Source: Streptomyces chattanoogensis
GTDB taxonomy: Bacteria; Actinomycetota; Actinomycetes; Streptomycetales; Streptomycetaceae
Direction: 5' to 3'
DNA: 64,000 nt
Assembly (NCBI RefSeq): GCF_001294335.1
Contig: NZ_LGKG01000137.1
Span: 91,567-155,566, forward strand
Shown piece by piece: positions 50,062 through 60,003 of this stretch. The position numbers and the translations under genes are program-made. Position 1 is the stretch's first letter; every line of letters begins with the position of its first letter. The notes beneath the pieces are model-generated. The model was not told the DNA's origin and did not search any database. It saw only the letters and a list, made by a program, of their open reading frames with translations.

Positions 50062-52331
50062 GCGGCCGACGGCTTCGCGCGGTGGTGTGCGGGACGACCT
50101 TCGGCCAGTTCTATCTGGCCGCACTCGCCGGGTTGGGCGACGAGTTCGAGCTCGCTGGCGTGCTCGCCAAGGGCAGCGCACGGTCCGTCGAGTGCGCGCG
50201 GCGCTTCGGGGTGCCGCTGTTCACCGACCCTGACCAGCTCCCGGACGACATCGACGTGGCCTGTGTGGTGGTGCGCTCGGGCGTGATGGGCGGCACCGGC
50301 ACCGAGCTGGCGCTGCGGCTGCTGCGCCGTGGCATTCATGTCGTGCAGGAGCAGCCCGTGCACCACGAGGATCTGGTCGTGTGCCTGCGCGAGGCGCGGC
50401 GACACGGGGTCCGCTATCGGCTCGGTGACCTGTATGTGCGGCTGCCCGCCGTACGCCGCTTCGTCGCCGCGGCCCGTACGCTGCTCGCCAAGCAATCTGC
50501 GGTCTACGTGGACGCCGTCTGCTCGATGCAGGTCGCGTTTCCGCTGGTCCACCTCCTCGGCGACGCGCTGGCCGGGACCGTACGCCCATGGCGGATCACG
50601 GCGGCAAGCGGCGCGGCAGATGCTCCGTTCGCGCTGCTCAACGGCGTGATCGGTGGGGTTCCGCTCACCGTGCGCGTGCAGAACCAGGTCGATCCGGCGG
50701 ACCCGGACAACCACATCCACCTGCTGCACCGGGTGACCATCGGCACGGACAGCGGCAGCCTGACTCTGTCCGACACGCATGGTCCGGTGCTGTGGAGTCC
50801 TCGGCTGCACATCCCGGACGCGGTCAAGAACCGCTTCGATTTCGCGGCAGTCGAGTCGGCGCATCTCGGGGAGCCGAGCACGGTGTTGCTCGGCCCGGCA
50901 CAGCCGCCGAGCTACCGCCACATCCTCGGTGAGCTCTGGCCGCAGGCGATCGGGCGGGACCTGGTGGCGCTGCGCGCCGGGATCCTGGGCGAGCCGGGCG
51001 CCGAGCGGCCGGACCAGTATCACTTGACCTTGTGCCGGATGTGGCAGGACGTCACGTCCGAGCTGGGTTACCCGGCGCTGCGGCAGGGCGAGGAGCATCA
51101 GGTGTTTCCGGTGACCGAGCTGATGGCCGCCGTGACGGGGATCGAGGACGAGCCGGCCGTCCAGCGACCGGCTACCTCGAGCGAGGTGTCGGATGGTGTG
51201 GTGGCGTGCGCGGCGGCTGCGGCCGAATCGCATGGCGCGGCTGTCACGGCCCGGCACTCCCGGACGTTTGTGGCCCGGCTCGACGAGGCCGTGCTGTCCT
51301 CGATGCTGCTGACGCTTCAGCGCCATGGCCTCCTGGACGATCCCGGGCGGGGGCATACGGCAGAAGAGATCCTCACCACCGCTGGTGTGGCGCCGCAGCA
51401 TCACCGGCTGATCGCGCGCTGGCTCGATGTGCTCGTCGAGCGGCGGCTGATCAGCCAGGAGGGCTGTCTCTTCCGCGGCACGCAGCCGGTCCGGACGGCC
51501 GCCGTAGAGCGGTCGTGGGACCTGGCCGCCGAGGCGTGGACGGGGCGGCTGGGCTCGGCGGAGTTCATCGACTATCTGCGGCTGAACGCCGAGCGGCTGC
51601 CCGAGCTGATGCGCGGCGAGCAGCAGGCGGCCCTCCTCCTCTTCCCGGAGGGGCGGACGGCGACCGCCGACGCGGTATACCGGGACACGGTGACGGCCCG
51701 GTATCTCAACGCGGCCGTGGGCGCGGCCGTACGCCGTCTCACACCGGGCGCTTCCGAGGGTCGTACGCTGCGGGTCCTCGAGGTGGGTGCGGGCACGGGT
51801 GCGACAACGGAGGCGGTCGTCCGGGCGCTGGGCGACCAGCCGTGCGGCCAGGCTCCCGGCATCGACTACCTGTTCACCGACGTCTCGAACTTCTTCGTCG
51901 TCCCGGCGCGGGAGCGCTTCGCCGAGTACCCGTGGATGCGCTTCGGTGTCCTCGACATCGACCGGGATCTCGCCAAGCAGGGATTCCGTCCCGGTTCGCT
52001 GGACGTCGTCATCGCCGCCGGCGTGCTGAACGCCGCCCGCGACACCGACGCCACCGTGTGCCGGCTCGTCGACCTGCTGGCACCCGGCGGCCGGCTGTTG
52101 ATCACCGAGCCGACCCGCGAGCACCTGGAGATCACGGCCTCCCAGGCGTTCATGATGACGCCTCCGGAGGACGCGAGGCAGCAGTCGGGCACCACGTTCC
52201 TCAACCAGGACCAGTGGCTCGGCGTCCTGTCGAAGGCCGGTCTGGAGGACGTACGGATCCTGCCGGGCGAGGACCATCCGCTGGCGCCGCTGGGGCAGCG
52301 GCTCTTTGTCGCACGGGGGCCGGTGTGCTGA
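50058..52331 (+). CDS. Thiazolinyl imide reductase fused to a SAM methyltransferase
   Basis: A 757-aa protein; GTG 50058 overlaps the previous stop. Residues 1-355 are a Gfo/Idh-type thiazolinyl imide reductase like PchG/Irp3/YbtU (LRAVVCGTTFGQFYLAALAG, GIHVVQEQPVHHEDLVVCL, GVRYRLGDLYVRLPAVRRFV), which reduces a thiazoline on the NRPS to thiazolidine with NADPH. After a linker, residues about 400-757 form a methyltransferase of the kind usually embedded in PchF-type A domains: helical start (FVARLDEAVLSSMLLTLQRH), LRVLEVGAGTGATTEAVV (SAM motif I, about 575), LDVVIAAGVLNAARD, LLITEPTREHLEI. The frame is continuous through the junction. The methylated position is unknown. Confidence 0.85.
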   Translation: MSGRRLRAVVCGTTFGQFYLAALAGLGDEFELAGVLAKGSARSVECARRFGVPLFTDPDQLPDDIDVACVVVRSGVMGGTGTELALRLLRRGIHVVQEQPVHHEDLVVCLREARRHGVRYRLGDLYVRLPAVRRFVAAARTLLAKQSAVYVDAVCSMQVAFPLVHLLGDALAGTVRPWRITAASGAADAPFALLNGVIGGVPLTVRVQNQVDPADPDNHIHLLHRVTIGTDSGSLTLSDTHGPVLWSPRLHIPDAVKNRFDFAAVESAHLGEPSTVLLGPAQPPSYRHILGELWPQAIGRDLVALRAGILGEPGAERPDQYHLTLCRMWQDVTSELGYPALRQGEEHQVFPVTELMAAVTGIEDEPAVQRPATSSEVSDGVVACAAAAAESHGAAVTARHSRTFVARLDEAVLSSMLLTLQRHGLLDDPGRGHTAEEILTTAGVAPQHHRLIARWLDVLVERRLISQEGCLFRGTQPVRTAAVERSWDLAAEAWTGRLGSAEFIDYLRLNAERLPELMRGEQQAALLLFPEGRTATADAVYRDTVTARYLNAAVGAAVRRLTPGASEGRTLRVLEVGAGTGATTEAVVRALGDQPCGQAPGIDYLFTDVSNFFVVPARERFAEYPWMRFGVLDIDRDLAKQGFRPGSLDVVIAAGVLNAARDTDATVCRLVDLLAPGGRLLITEPTREHLEITASQAFMMTPPEDARQQSGTTFLNQDQWLGVLSKAGLEDVRILPGEDHPLAPLGQRLFVARGPVC

Positions 52332-53047
52332 CGTGCAGTCACGTCCTGTGCAAGGTCGACAGCATCGCCGACGCCGTACGGGACTTCGAGGACCTCGGGT
52401 TCACCATGGAGTGGGGCAGCGATCCCGATCGGGCCCACAACGCTCTGCTCTGGTTCACCGACGGGCCGTTCATCGAGTTCTTCGAACTGCCCCGCGCCGT
52501 CGCCCTTTTGCGGTGGCCGTTCGCCGCCGCCTACGGGGGCCCGGCGGGCGAGCGCCTGGCCCGGTGGGCGGGGCCCGGCGAGGGCTGGCGCGATCTCGCG
52601 CTGGAGACCGAGAGCACCGATCTGACCGAGGCCCGGGCCGCGCTGCTGGCGGCAGGCGTGCCGGTGTCCCGTTTGATCAGGGGCAAACGCACCCGGCCGG
52701 ACGGTGCGCCGGTCCGCTACCAGTTCCTGGCGCCGCGACCCGCCTCGCTGCCGTTCGTCGTCTCCGCGTACGACCCGCCGCAGCGGCCCGCTCAGGTGAC
52801 CCATGCGAACGGCGCGAAGGGCATCGCCCGGGTCCGGATGGGAGTGGCGGACGCCGACCGGAGCTCGTTCGACGCGCTCATCGGCGACCACGACCGGTGG
52901 CTGACGGTCGAGCCTGCCGCCCGCACCGGCGTGCTCGCGGTCGAACTCGACGGTCTGGAGAGCGAGTTGGACACCGACAAACTCCACGGCGGCGCGCTTA
53001 TCGCCTCCCCCGCATCCCCCGCCTCCGCCACCCGTGAGGAAGCGTGA
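52325..53047 (+). CDS. Glyoxalase/VOC-type protein
   Basis: A 240-aa protein starting at GTG 52325 and overlapping the upstream gene by seven bases. It has the look of the glyoxalase-like (VOC) domain: LTCSHVLCKVDSIADAVRDF, EDLGFTMEWGSDPDRAHNAL, FTDGPFIEFFELPR, GWRDLALETESTDLTEARAAL. A single metal or substrate pocket built from two beta-alpha-beta-beta-beta units is expected. Tight coupling on both sides implies a role in making or sequestering the product, such as a tailoring step or self-protection. Reaction unknown. Confidence 0.68.
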   Translation: MLTCSHVLCKVDSIADAVRDFEDLGFTMEWGSDPDRAHNALLWFTDGPFIEFFELPRAVALLRWPFAAAYGGPAGERLARWAGPGEGWRDLALETESTDLTEARAALLAAGVPVSRLIRGKRTRPDGAPVRYQFLAPRPASLPFVVSAYDPPQRPAQVTHANGAKGIARVRMGVADADRSSFDALIGDHDRWLTVEPAARTGVLAVELDGLESELDTDKLHGGALIASPASPASATREEA

Positions 53048-54438
53048 AAATGGAATCGACAACAACAGACATATGGGCACGCTTCCGGGGTGACGTACTC
53101 GCCCCAGGCGCGCCCGGCTACGACGCCGCGCGGCGGGTACGGAACGCCCGGATCGACCGGCGGCCGACCCTGATCGCACGCTGCACCGACACGGCGGACG
53201 TGGTCACCGCCCTGGCCCATGCCCGCGCGCACCGCCTTCCCGTCGCGGTACGCGGAGGCGGGGCCAATGTGGCGGGCTGGGGGACGTGCGACGACGGGGT
53301 GCTGCTCGACCTCTCCCCCATGAAACGTATCGAGGTGGACCCCCAGGCACGTCTCGCCGTCGTGGAACCCGGGGCCACCTGGGGCGAACTCGACCCGGCC
53401 ACCCAGGAGTTCGGACTCGCCGTGCCGGGACCGCGCAACACCGATGTGGGAATCGCCGGCCACACGCTGCACGGCGGGGTCGGGGATCTGTCCCGGCAGT
53501 ACGGCCTCACCAGCGACAACGTCGCGTTCTTCGACCTCGTCACGGCCGAGGGAAAGCAGGTGAGGGCCGATGCGGACGAGAACCCCGAGCTGTTCTGGGG
53601 GCTGCGCGGCGGCGGTGGCAACTTCGGTGTGGTCACCCGCTTCGGCTTCCGGCTGCACCCGGTGAGTGGAGTCGTGGCGGGCCCGCTGGTCCATCCTGCC
53701 GAGAACGCGCCAGCCGCTCTCCGTACGGCCCGCGACTGGCTGGCCGGCGCACCCGACGAAGCCTCGCTCGTCGCCATTATATGGACCGCTCCTCCCCTGC
53801 CGTTCATTCCCGAACACCTGCACTTTGAGCGGTGCGCGGTACTGATCCCGACCTGGTTCGGGGACCCCGACCGGGCGGCGGAGGTGCTGGCACCGCTGCG
53901 CGACGGCGCCCCGAAGCCGGTCTCCGACGGCATATCAGCCATGTCGTACGTGGCCTACCAGCGCCTGCTCCCCTCTCCGCCGGACTTCGCCCACCAGCAC
54001 GTCTATAACCGGGGCGAGCTGCTCGGCGAACTCTCCAACACCACCGTCGACATGCTCATCAAGCAGTGGCAGGCAGCGGGGCCCAACTTCTCCGTCGTGT
54101 TCGGGGCTCTGGGCGGCGCGATCCGCCGCGCGCCCTCCGGGCCGACCGCCTTCACCCACCGGGACGCCCAGTGGTTCGTCGAGATCTGCGCGCAGTGGTA
54201 CGGAGCCGCCGACAACCCCGCGCACCTCGCCCCGGCCGTAAGGGGCTGGCGCTCGCTGCAGGGCCTCACCGAAGGGCCGTACGTGAATCTGCTGCCCGAC
54301 CCCGAACCCGAGTGGGTGCGGGCCTCCTACGGGCCCGCGACGTACGAGCGGCTGGCCCGCCTGAAGCAGACCTGGGACCCGGGCAACACCTTCCGGTTCA
54401 ACGCCAACGTTCCCCCGCTCCCGCCGACGCGCGACTGA
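53044..54438 (+). CDS. BBE-like FAD-linked oxidoreductase
   Basis: A 464-aa flavoprotein of the berberine-bridge group. GTG 53044 overlaps the stop upstream (GTGA); ATG 53050 is an alternative. PPAL-type FAD domain: LPVAVRGGGANVAGWGTCDD, LDLSPMKRIEVDPQARLAVV, GLAVPGPRNTDVGIAGHTLHGGVG, ENPELFWGLRGGGGNFGVVT. The C-terminal BBE motif is TWDPGNTFRFNANVPP. The His that normally anchors FAD (RGGGHN) is Ala, and the usual second anchor Cys is not seen, so FAD should be held non-covalently. It may oxidise a thiazoline or thiazolidine ring or a pendant alcohol. Confidence 0.82.
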   Translation: MKMESTTTDIWARFRGDVLAPGAPGYDAARRVRNARIDRRPTLIARCTDTADVVTALAHARAHRLPVAVRGGGANVAGWGTCDDGVLLDLSPMKRIEVDPQARLAVVEPGATWGELDPATQEFGLAVPGPRNTDVGIAGHTLHGGVGDLSRQYGLTSDNVAFFDLVTAEGKQVRADADENPELFWGLRGGGGNFGVVTRFGFRLHPVSGVVAGPLVHPAENAPAALRTARDWLAGAPDEASLVAIIWTAPPLPFIPEHLHFERCAVLIPTWFGDPDRAAEVLAPLRDGAPKPVSDGISAMSYVAYQRLLPSPPDFAHQHVYNRGELLGELSNTTVDMLIKQWQAAGPNFSVVFGALGGAIRRAPSGPTAFTHRDAQWFVEICAQWYGAADNPAHLAPAVRGWRSLQGLTEGPYVNLLPDPEPEWVRASYGPATYERLARLKQTWDPGNTFRFNANVPPLPPTRD

Positions 54439-54460
54439 CGCAACCAAGGAGACCACCAGA

Positions 54461-57400
54461 ATGTCCAGTGACACCGCGATCGTCGATCTGATCGCAGGTC
54501 TGCAGCGCGCCGGCGTCCAGCTCTGGGAGGAGGCCGGGCAGTTGCGGTACCGCGCGCCCAGGGGAGTCATGAACCCCGAGCGCCTGGAGTCCCTCCGCGC
54601 TCACAAGTCCGCCGTCGTCGAGCATCTTCAGGCCGCCACCGCAACGGCCGCTCTCACTCCGGATCCCGACACGCGACATGAGCCGTTCCCCCTGACCGAC
54701 GTACAGTCCGCCTACCTGCTGGGCCGGAACGATGCTTTCGGCTTCGGGGGCGTCGCCTGCCACGTGTACCTCGAAGTGAACTACCCGGACCTCGCCCCGG
54801 AGCGCGTCGAGGCGGCGTGGAACCGGCTCGTCGAGCGGCACGACATGCTGCGGGCCGTCATCTCGTCCGACGGGCACCAGCGGGTCCTTCCGAACGTGCC
54901 ACGACTGTCCGTACCGGCCACCGACCTGCGCGACGCGGGCGAGGAACGCATTCAGTCCGAACTGGAGGCGGCCCGCGACGCACTGGGCCACCGCGTGTAC
55001 GAAACGACCCAGTGGCCGCTGTTCGACCTGCGCGTCACCAGGACCGACGAGCGCGCCGTCCTCCACCTGTCCATGGACTTCCTGATCGCCGACTGGGCCA
55101 GCATGTGGCTGCTGTTGGCCGAGTTCGAGGCGCTGCACGACGATCCGGAGCATGTGCTGCCGCCCGTGGACATCACCTTCCGGGACTATCTGCTCGCCGA
55201 GCGGAAGCTGCGCGAGAGCGCCCGCTACCAGCGGGACAAGGACTACTGGTGGGCCCGCATCGACGAGCTGCCCGCCGCCCCCGACCTTCCGGTGATCGAG
55301 AGCCAGGCGGAGACGGCCCGGTTCCGGCGCCGCTTCCTGAAACTCGACACCGCGGTGTGGGAGGAGCTGAAGCGGCGCGCCCAGCAGCGCGGGCTCACGC
55401 CGTCCTCGGTCGTCATGGCTGCCTACGCGGCCGCCATCGAGCGCTGGAGCCGTACACACCGCTTCTCCCTCAACCTCACCGTCCTCAACCGGCTGCCCCT
55501 GCATCCGCACGTGAACCATGTCGTCGGCGACTTCACCTCCGTCAACCTCCTCGCCGTCGACTGGAGCGCGGGCGGCTCGTTCACCGAGCGCGCGGCCGCG
55601 CTCAGCGGGCAGCTCTTCGACGATCTCGACCACCGGCTGTGCTCCGGGGTGGAGGTGCTGCGCGAGCTCGCCCGCCGTCGCGGGCGTGCGGCGGCGCTGA
55701 TGCCGATCGTGTTCACCAGCGCGATCGGGCTCGGCGACCCGGGGACGGGGCAGCGGGCGGCCGGCCGGCTGGACGGCTTCGGCATCACGCAGACCCCGCA
55801 GGTGTTCATCGACTGCCAGGCGATGGATGACACGGAGGGCCTACAGGTCAACTGGGACGTGCGCGACGGGGTGTTCCCGGAGGGCGTGGTGGACGACATG
55901 TTCGATGCCTTCGAGACACTCCTCCGCTCTCTCGCCGCAGGGGGCCAGGCGTGGGACGCCGACGCGGGCGAGGTCGTGCCGCTGCCGGCCTGGCAGGCCG
56001 AGGACCGCAGGCGGGCCAACGACACCGCCGCACCGCTGCCCGACACGCTGCTGCACCAGGACGTACTGGCACAGGCGGCCCGTACCCCCGACCGTCCGGC
56101 GGTGATCGGCCCGCACGGCACCGTCTCCTACGGCGAACTCGCGGGCCGCGCCGGGGCAGTGGCCTCGGCCCTCCGCGACGCGGGCTGCGCGACGGGCGAC
56201 CGGGTGGCGGTCGTCATGGACAAGGGCGTCGACCAGGTGAGCGCGGTCCTCGGCATCCTGCTCGCCGGGGCGGTGTATCTGCCCGTCGACACGGTGCAGC
56301 CGCCGCTGCGGCGCGCCGCGATCCTCACCGACGCGGACGTGACGCAGGTGCTGACCCAGTCCTGGGTGGACGCCGAATGGCCCGCGGGCACCCGGGTGAC
56401 CGCCGTGGACCGGCTGGCTCCGCTGCTTCCCGCCGCGCCTCCCACCGGCGGCGATCCGGATGCCCCGGCGTACGTCATCTACACCTCGGGGTCGACCGGC
56501 CGGCCGAAGGGCGTGGTGACCAGCCACCGCGCGGCGGGCAATACGATCGCCGACGTCAACCGGCGTTTCGGCGTCACCGCCGCGGACCGGATCCTGGGCC
56601 TGGCCAACCTCGGCTTCGACCTTTCGGTGTACGACATCTTCGGCCCACTGGCGGTCGGCGGTGCGCTGGTGCTCCCCGAGGCCGAGCGGCGGACCGACCC
56701 GTCGCACTGGGCGGAGCTGATCGCCGCACACGGCGTGACGCTGTGGAACTCCGTGCCCGCGCTGATGCAGATGCTCTCCACGTACCTGGGGGCCGAGCCG
56801 ACTCTCGCACTGCCCACGCTGCGCCTTGCGCTGCTGTCCGGTGACTGGATACCGGTCACTCTTCCGGAAGAGATCCGCGGACGCATACCCGATCTGGAGG
56901 TCATCTCCCTCGGCGGCGCCACCGAGGCTTCCATCTGGTCCATCGCCCACCCCTACCGCGGACTGCTGCCCGGCTGGCGCAGCATCCCGTACGGCCGCCC
57001 GTTGGCCAACCAGGGCTTCCGGGTGCTGGACGCATCCCTGCGCGACTGCCCGGTGTGGACATCCGGCGAACTCTTCATCACCGGTGACGGGCTGGCGCAG
57101 GGCTATCTCGGCGACCAGGAGACGACCGCCTACCGGTTCCTCACCCACCCCACGGATGGTCAACGCCTTTACCGCACCGGTGACTTCGGCCGCTATCTGC
57201 CCGGTGGCGAGATCGAGTTCCTGGGCCGCAAGGACACCCAGGTCAAGGTCCGCGGGCACCGCATAGAGCTGGGCGAGATCGAGGCGGCTCTGCTGGAGCA
57301 CCCGGCGGTCGCGGCCACCGGTGTCGTCCTGGACGGCGAGCCGGGCACCGAGCGCGGGCTCCTCGGAGTCGTCGAGACGGCGCATACGGCGGAGCCCGTG

Positions 57401-59989
57401 GCCGTTACCGCCGACCGGCTTGCCCCGGCGGTCCGTACGGCAGCCGATTCCGCTGCCCAGGGCCTGGAGCGCGACCGGGTCGCCGCCTACGTGGCCCGCC
57501 TCGACGAGGCCGTACTGACGTCGATGGCGCACGCGCTGCGTGAGCTGGGCCTGTTCACGGAACCCGGCGTCACGCACACATTCGACGAGGTCCTGGCGCA
57601 CCACGGGATCGCACCCGCCCATCACTGGCTGGTACGGCGCTGGCTGGCCGTACTGACCGACGCGGGGTTCCTCCATATCGACAGCGCGGGACGGCTCGGC
57701 TGCCGTCGCCCGGTCGACACCGACTCCGTGGCCCAGGGGTGGAAGGGCGTCGAGGCGGCCTGGTCCGACGAGCTCGGTTCCCCCGGCCTCCTCTCCTACG
57801 TGCGGCGCAACGCCGAGCTCCTGCCGGATCTGCTGACCGGCAAACAGGACCCCGTGTCGCTCCTCTTCCCTGAGGGTCGGTTCGATGTCGCCGACTCCCT
57901 GTACCACGAGAACGCGATGGCGCGGTACCTCAACCGCGCGGTGCGCACGGTGCTGCACCGCGTCGCCGAGGAACACCGGGGCGACCGCCCGCTCCGCGTA
58001 CTGGAGGCGGGCGCGGGCACCGGCGGCACGACCGAGGGAGTCCTCGAAGCTCTCACGGACTCCGGCGTCGTCGTGGACTACCTGTTCACGGACGTGGCGC
58101 CCTTCTTCCTGCCCGAAGCGCGTCACCGCTTCGGCCGGTACCCCTGGGTGCGGTTCGGGGTCTTCGACGTCGACACCGACCACCGGGCACAGGGGCTCAC
58201 GCCGAACGTGTACGACGTGGTGCTGGCCGCCGGTGTGCTGGAGAACGCACGAGATGTCGAGGCGGCGCTGGCGCGGCTGACGGAGCTGGTGGCGCCGGGC
58301 GGCTGGCTGGTCCTCACCGAGCCGACCCGGGAACACCCGTGGATCCTGGCCTCGCAGGCGTTCATGATGACCGAGCCCGGCGACGCCCACCGTGCAGCCG
58401 GAGCCTCGTACCTCGACCGCGGCCGGTGGCACGAACTGTTGGAACGCGCGGGCGCCCAACAGGTGCTGTGCCTGCCGGACGACGACCACAGCCTGGCCCC
58501 CCAGGGCGTACACCTGTTCGCGGCACGGCTGAAGATCGACCGGGCGGCGGTGACCGAGGACGAGCTGGCCCGCTTCCTGGCGGAGCGGCTGCCCGCCCAC
58601 ATGATCCCCTCCCACCTACAGGTCGTCGATGCCCTGCCGCTGACCAGCAACGGCAAGGTGGACCGGCGCACGCTCGCCGGCTGGCGGCCCACTCCGGTCG
58701 CGGCGGCCGAACGGGCCGAGACCGCCGAAGCTCCCGCCGACGAGCTGGAGGCCCGGCTCGCCGAGCTCTGGGCGGCGGCCCTCGCGACCGGTGACATCGG
58801 CCGCTCGGAGAGCTTCTACGACCGCGGCGCCGACTCGCTGATCATGGCGCGGATGGCGGGGCAACTGCGCGAGGAGCTGCCGGAGGCGGCGGAGGTCCCG
58901 TTCGACGCGTTGCTGCGGCAGTTGCTCAACCAGCCGATGGTCGAGGCACTCGCCCGGTTCCTGCGGAGCAAGGCCGGACCCGGCCCGGCCGACGCGGACG
59001 ACGCCCTCGACCTCGCCGGGCGGCGCAGCGACGCAAGCAACGCCGTCCTCATACCGTTCAGCACGGGCGGCGACGGCCCGCTGCGGGTGATCTTCCACGC
59101 CGGGCTCGGCACAATGGATTGCTTCCGGCCGCTGGCGAAGGAGCTGGTGGCCCAGGATCTCGGCCCGGTGCTCGGCATTGTGGTCGAGGACACCGACCTG
59201 TACTGCTCCCTCGATCCGGCGGAGGTGATCGAGCGCGCCGCCGACGACTACGCCCAGCGGCTCGTCGACGAGGGGCACACCCGCGTCCAGCTCATCGGCT
59301 ACTGCCTCGGCGGTCTGTACGCGACCGAGGTGGCACGGCGACTGGACGAACGCGGCGTGACCGTCGAGGACCTCATCCTCGTCAGCAGCCACCCGGTCCT
59401 CTTCGACGTCGAGGACGACCTGATGATCGAGACGCTGTTCCTCCCCAATCTGCGCATCTCCCTGGAGCAGGCCGGTTTCGGCGACATCGACGGCGACGCG
59501 CTGGTCCGTGGCTTCATGCAAGCCATCGAGCGCAACGCCGGTCGCGTACCGGTGGGTTCGCTCGGCGAGGTCGGCGGCGATCCGGAGCTCGACCGGGCCG
59601 GCGACTTCTTCCGGAAGCTGGGCACGCTCACCCGTGAGGAGCGGTTCGCCGCGTACGCACGCGCCGCGAGCGAGGCGACCGGCCAGGAGATGCCGACGGA
59701 GATGGCGCTCGGCCTCTTCCGGGTCTTCCGGCAGAGCTTCCTGTCCGCCCGCTTCACGCCCGAGCCGTACGCGGGCGACATCCGCTTCCTGCTGCCACGC
59801 GGGGCCTCCGGCTTCGCGCCCGGCATGGACGACAGCACGCTCGCCTTCTGGCGGGACGTCTGCGTCGGCGAGCTGGCGGTGACCGGCATCGAGGGCACCC
59901 ACTTCAGCTGCATCGAGGAGCCGAACGCCCCCGCCGTCGCCGAGCACATCGCCGCACTGCTGAGGCCAGCAGCCGACCGGGCCTGCTGA
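54461..59989 (+). CDS. NRPS: docking-Cy-A(embedded MT)-T-TE
   Basis: A 1842-aa synthetase; ATG 54461 follows AAGGAGA. Residues 1-60 form a TubC-type docking domain (LIAGLQRAGVQLWEEAGQLR). Cy3 carries DFLIADWAS (about 206). A3 has pocket residues DLYNLSLIWK, the cysteine consensus. Its A8-A10 insert (about 985-1340) is a methyltransferase with intact motif I EAGAGTGGTTE (about 1182). Then come T (GADSL, about 1458) and a thioesterase (about 1520-1840) whose elbow is GYCLGG, so the nucleophile is Cys (about 1615) rather than Ser; GTHFSC supplies the His. It adds a third, methylated Cys-derived ring and releases the product. Confidence 0.9.
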   Translation: MSSDTAIVDLIAGLQRAGVQLWEEAGQLRYRAPRGVMNPERLESLRAHKSAVVEHLQAATATAALTPDPDTRHEPFPLTDVQSAYLLGRNDAFGFGGVACHVYLEVNYPDLAPERVEAAWNRLVERHDMLRAVISSDGHQRVLPNVPRLSVPATDLRDAGEERIQSELEAARDALGHRVYETTQWPLFDLRVTRTDERAVLHLSMDFLIADWASMWLLLAEFEALHDDPEHVLPPVDITFRDYLLAERKLRESARYQRDKDYWWARIDELPAAPDLPVIESQAETARFRRRFLKLDTAVWEELKRRAQQRGLTPSSVVMAAYAAAIERWSRTHRFSLNLTVLNRLPLHPHVNHVVGDFTSVNLLAVDWSAGGSFTERAAALSGQLFDDLDHRLCSGVEVLRELARRRGRAAALMPIVFTSAIGLGDPGTGQRAAGRLDGFGITQTPQVFIDCQAMDDTEGLQVNWDVRDGVFPEGVVDDMFDAFETLLRSLAAGGQAWDADAGEVVPLPAWQAEDRRRANDTAAPLPDTLLHQDVLAQAARTPDRPAVIGPHGTVSYGELAGRAGAVASALRDAGCATGDRVAVVMDKGVDQVSAVLGILLAGAVYLPVDTVQPPLRRAAILTDADVTQVLTQSWVDAEWPAGTRVTAVDRLAPLLPAAPPTGGDPDAPAYVIYTSGSTGRPKGVVTSHRAAGNTIADVNRRFGVTAADRILGLANLGFDLSVYDIFGPLAVGGALVLPEAERRTDPSHWAELIAAHGVTLWNSVPALMQMLSTYLGAEPTLALPTLRLALLSGDWIPVTLPEEIRGRIPDLEVISLGGATEASIWSIAHPYRGLLPGWRSIPYGRPLANQGFRVLDASLRDCPVWTSGELFITGDGLAQGYLGDQETTAYRFLTHPTDGQRLYRTGDFGRYLPGGEIEFLGRKDTQVKVRGHRIELGEIEAALLEHPAVAATGVVLDGEPGTERGLLGVVETAHTAEPVAVTADRLAPAVRTAADSAAQGLERDRVAAYVARLDEAVLTSMAHALRELGLFTEPGVTHTFDEVLAHHGIAPAHHWLVRRWLAVLTDAGFLHIDSAGRLGCRRPVDTDSVAQGWKGVEAAWSDELGSPGLLSYVRRNAELLPDLLTGKQDPVSLLFPEGRFDVADSLYHENAMARYLNRAVRTVLHRVAEEHRGDRPLRVLEAGAGTGGTTEGVLEALTDSGVVVDYLFTDVAPFFLPEARHRFGRYPWVRFGVFDVDTDHRAQGLTPNVYDVVLAAGVLENARDVEAALARLTELVAPGGWLVLTEPTREHPWILASQAFMMTEPGDAHRAAGASYLDRGRWHELLERAGAQQVLCLPDDDHSLAPQGVHLFAARLKIDRAAVTEDELARFLAERLPAHMIPSHLQVVDALPLTSNGKVDRRTLAGWRPTPVAAAERAETAEAPADELEARLAELWAAALATGDIGRSESFYDRGADSLIMARMAGQLREELPEAAEVPFDALLRQLLNQPMVEALARFLRSKAGPGPADADDALDLAGRRSDASNAVLIPFSTGGDGPLRVIFHAGLGTMDCFRPLAKELVAQDLGPVLGIVVEDTDLYCSLDPAEVIERAADDYAQRLVDEGHTRVQLIGYCLGGLYATEVARRLDERGVTVEDLILVSSHPVLFDVEDDLMIETLFLPNLRISLEQAGFGDIDGDALVRGFMQAIERNAGRVPVGSLGEVGGDPELDRAGDFFRKLGTLTREERFAAYARAASEATGQEMPTEMALGLFRVFRQSFLSARFTPEPYAGDIRFLLPRGASGFAPGMDDSTLAFWRDVCVGELAVTGIEGTHFSCIEEPNAPAVAEHIAALLRPAADRAC

Positions 59990-60003
59990 GCCCTCTCCCC
60001 CCT

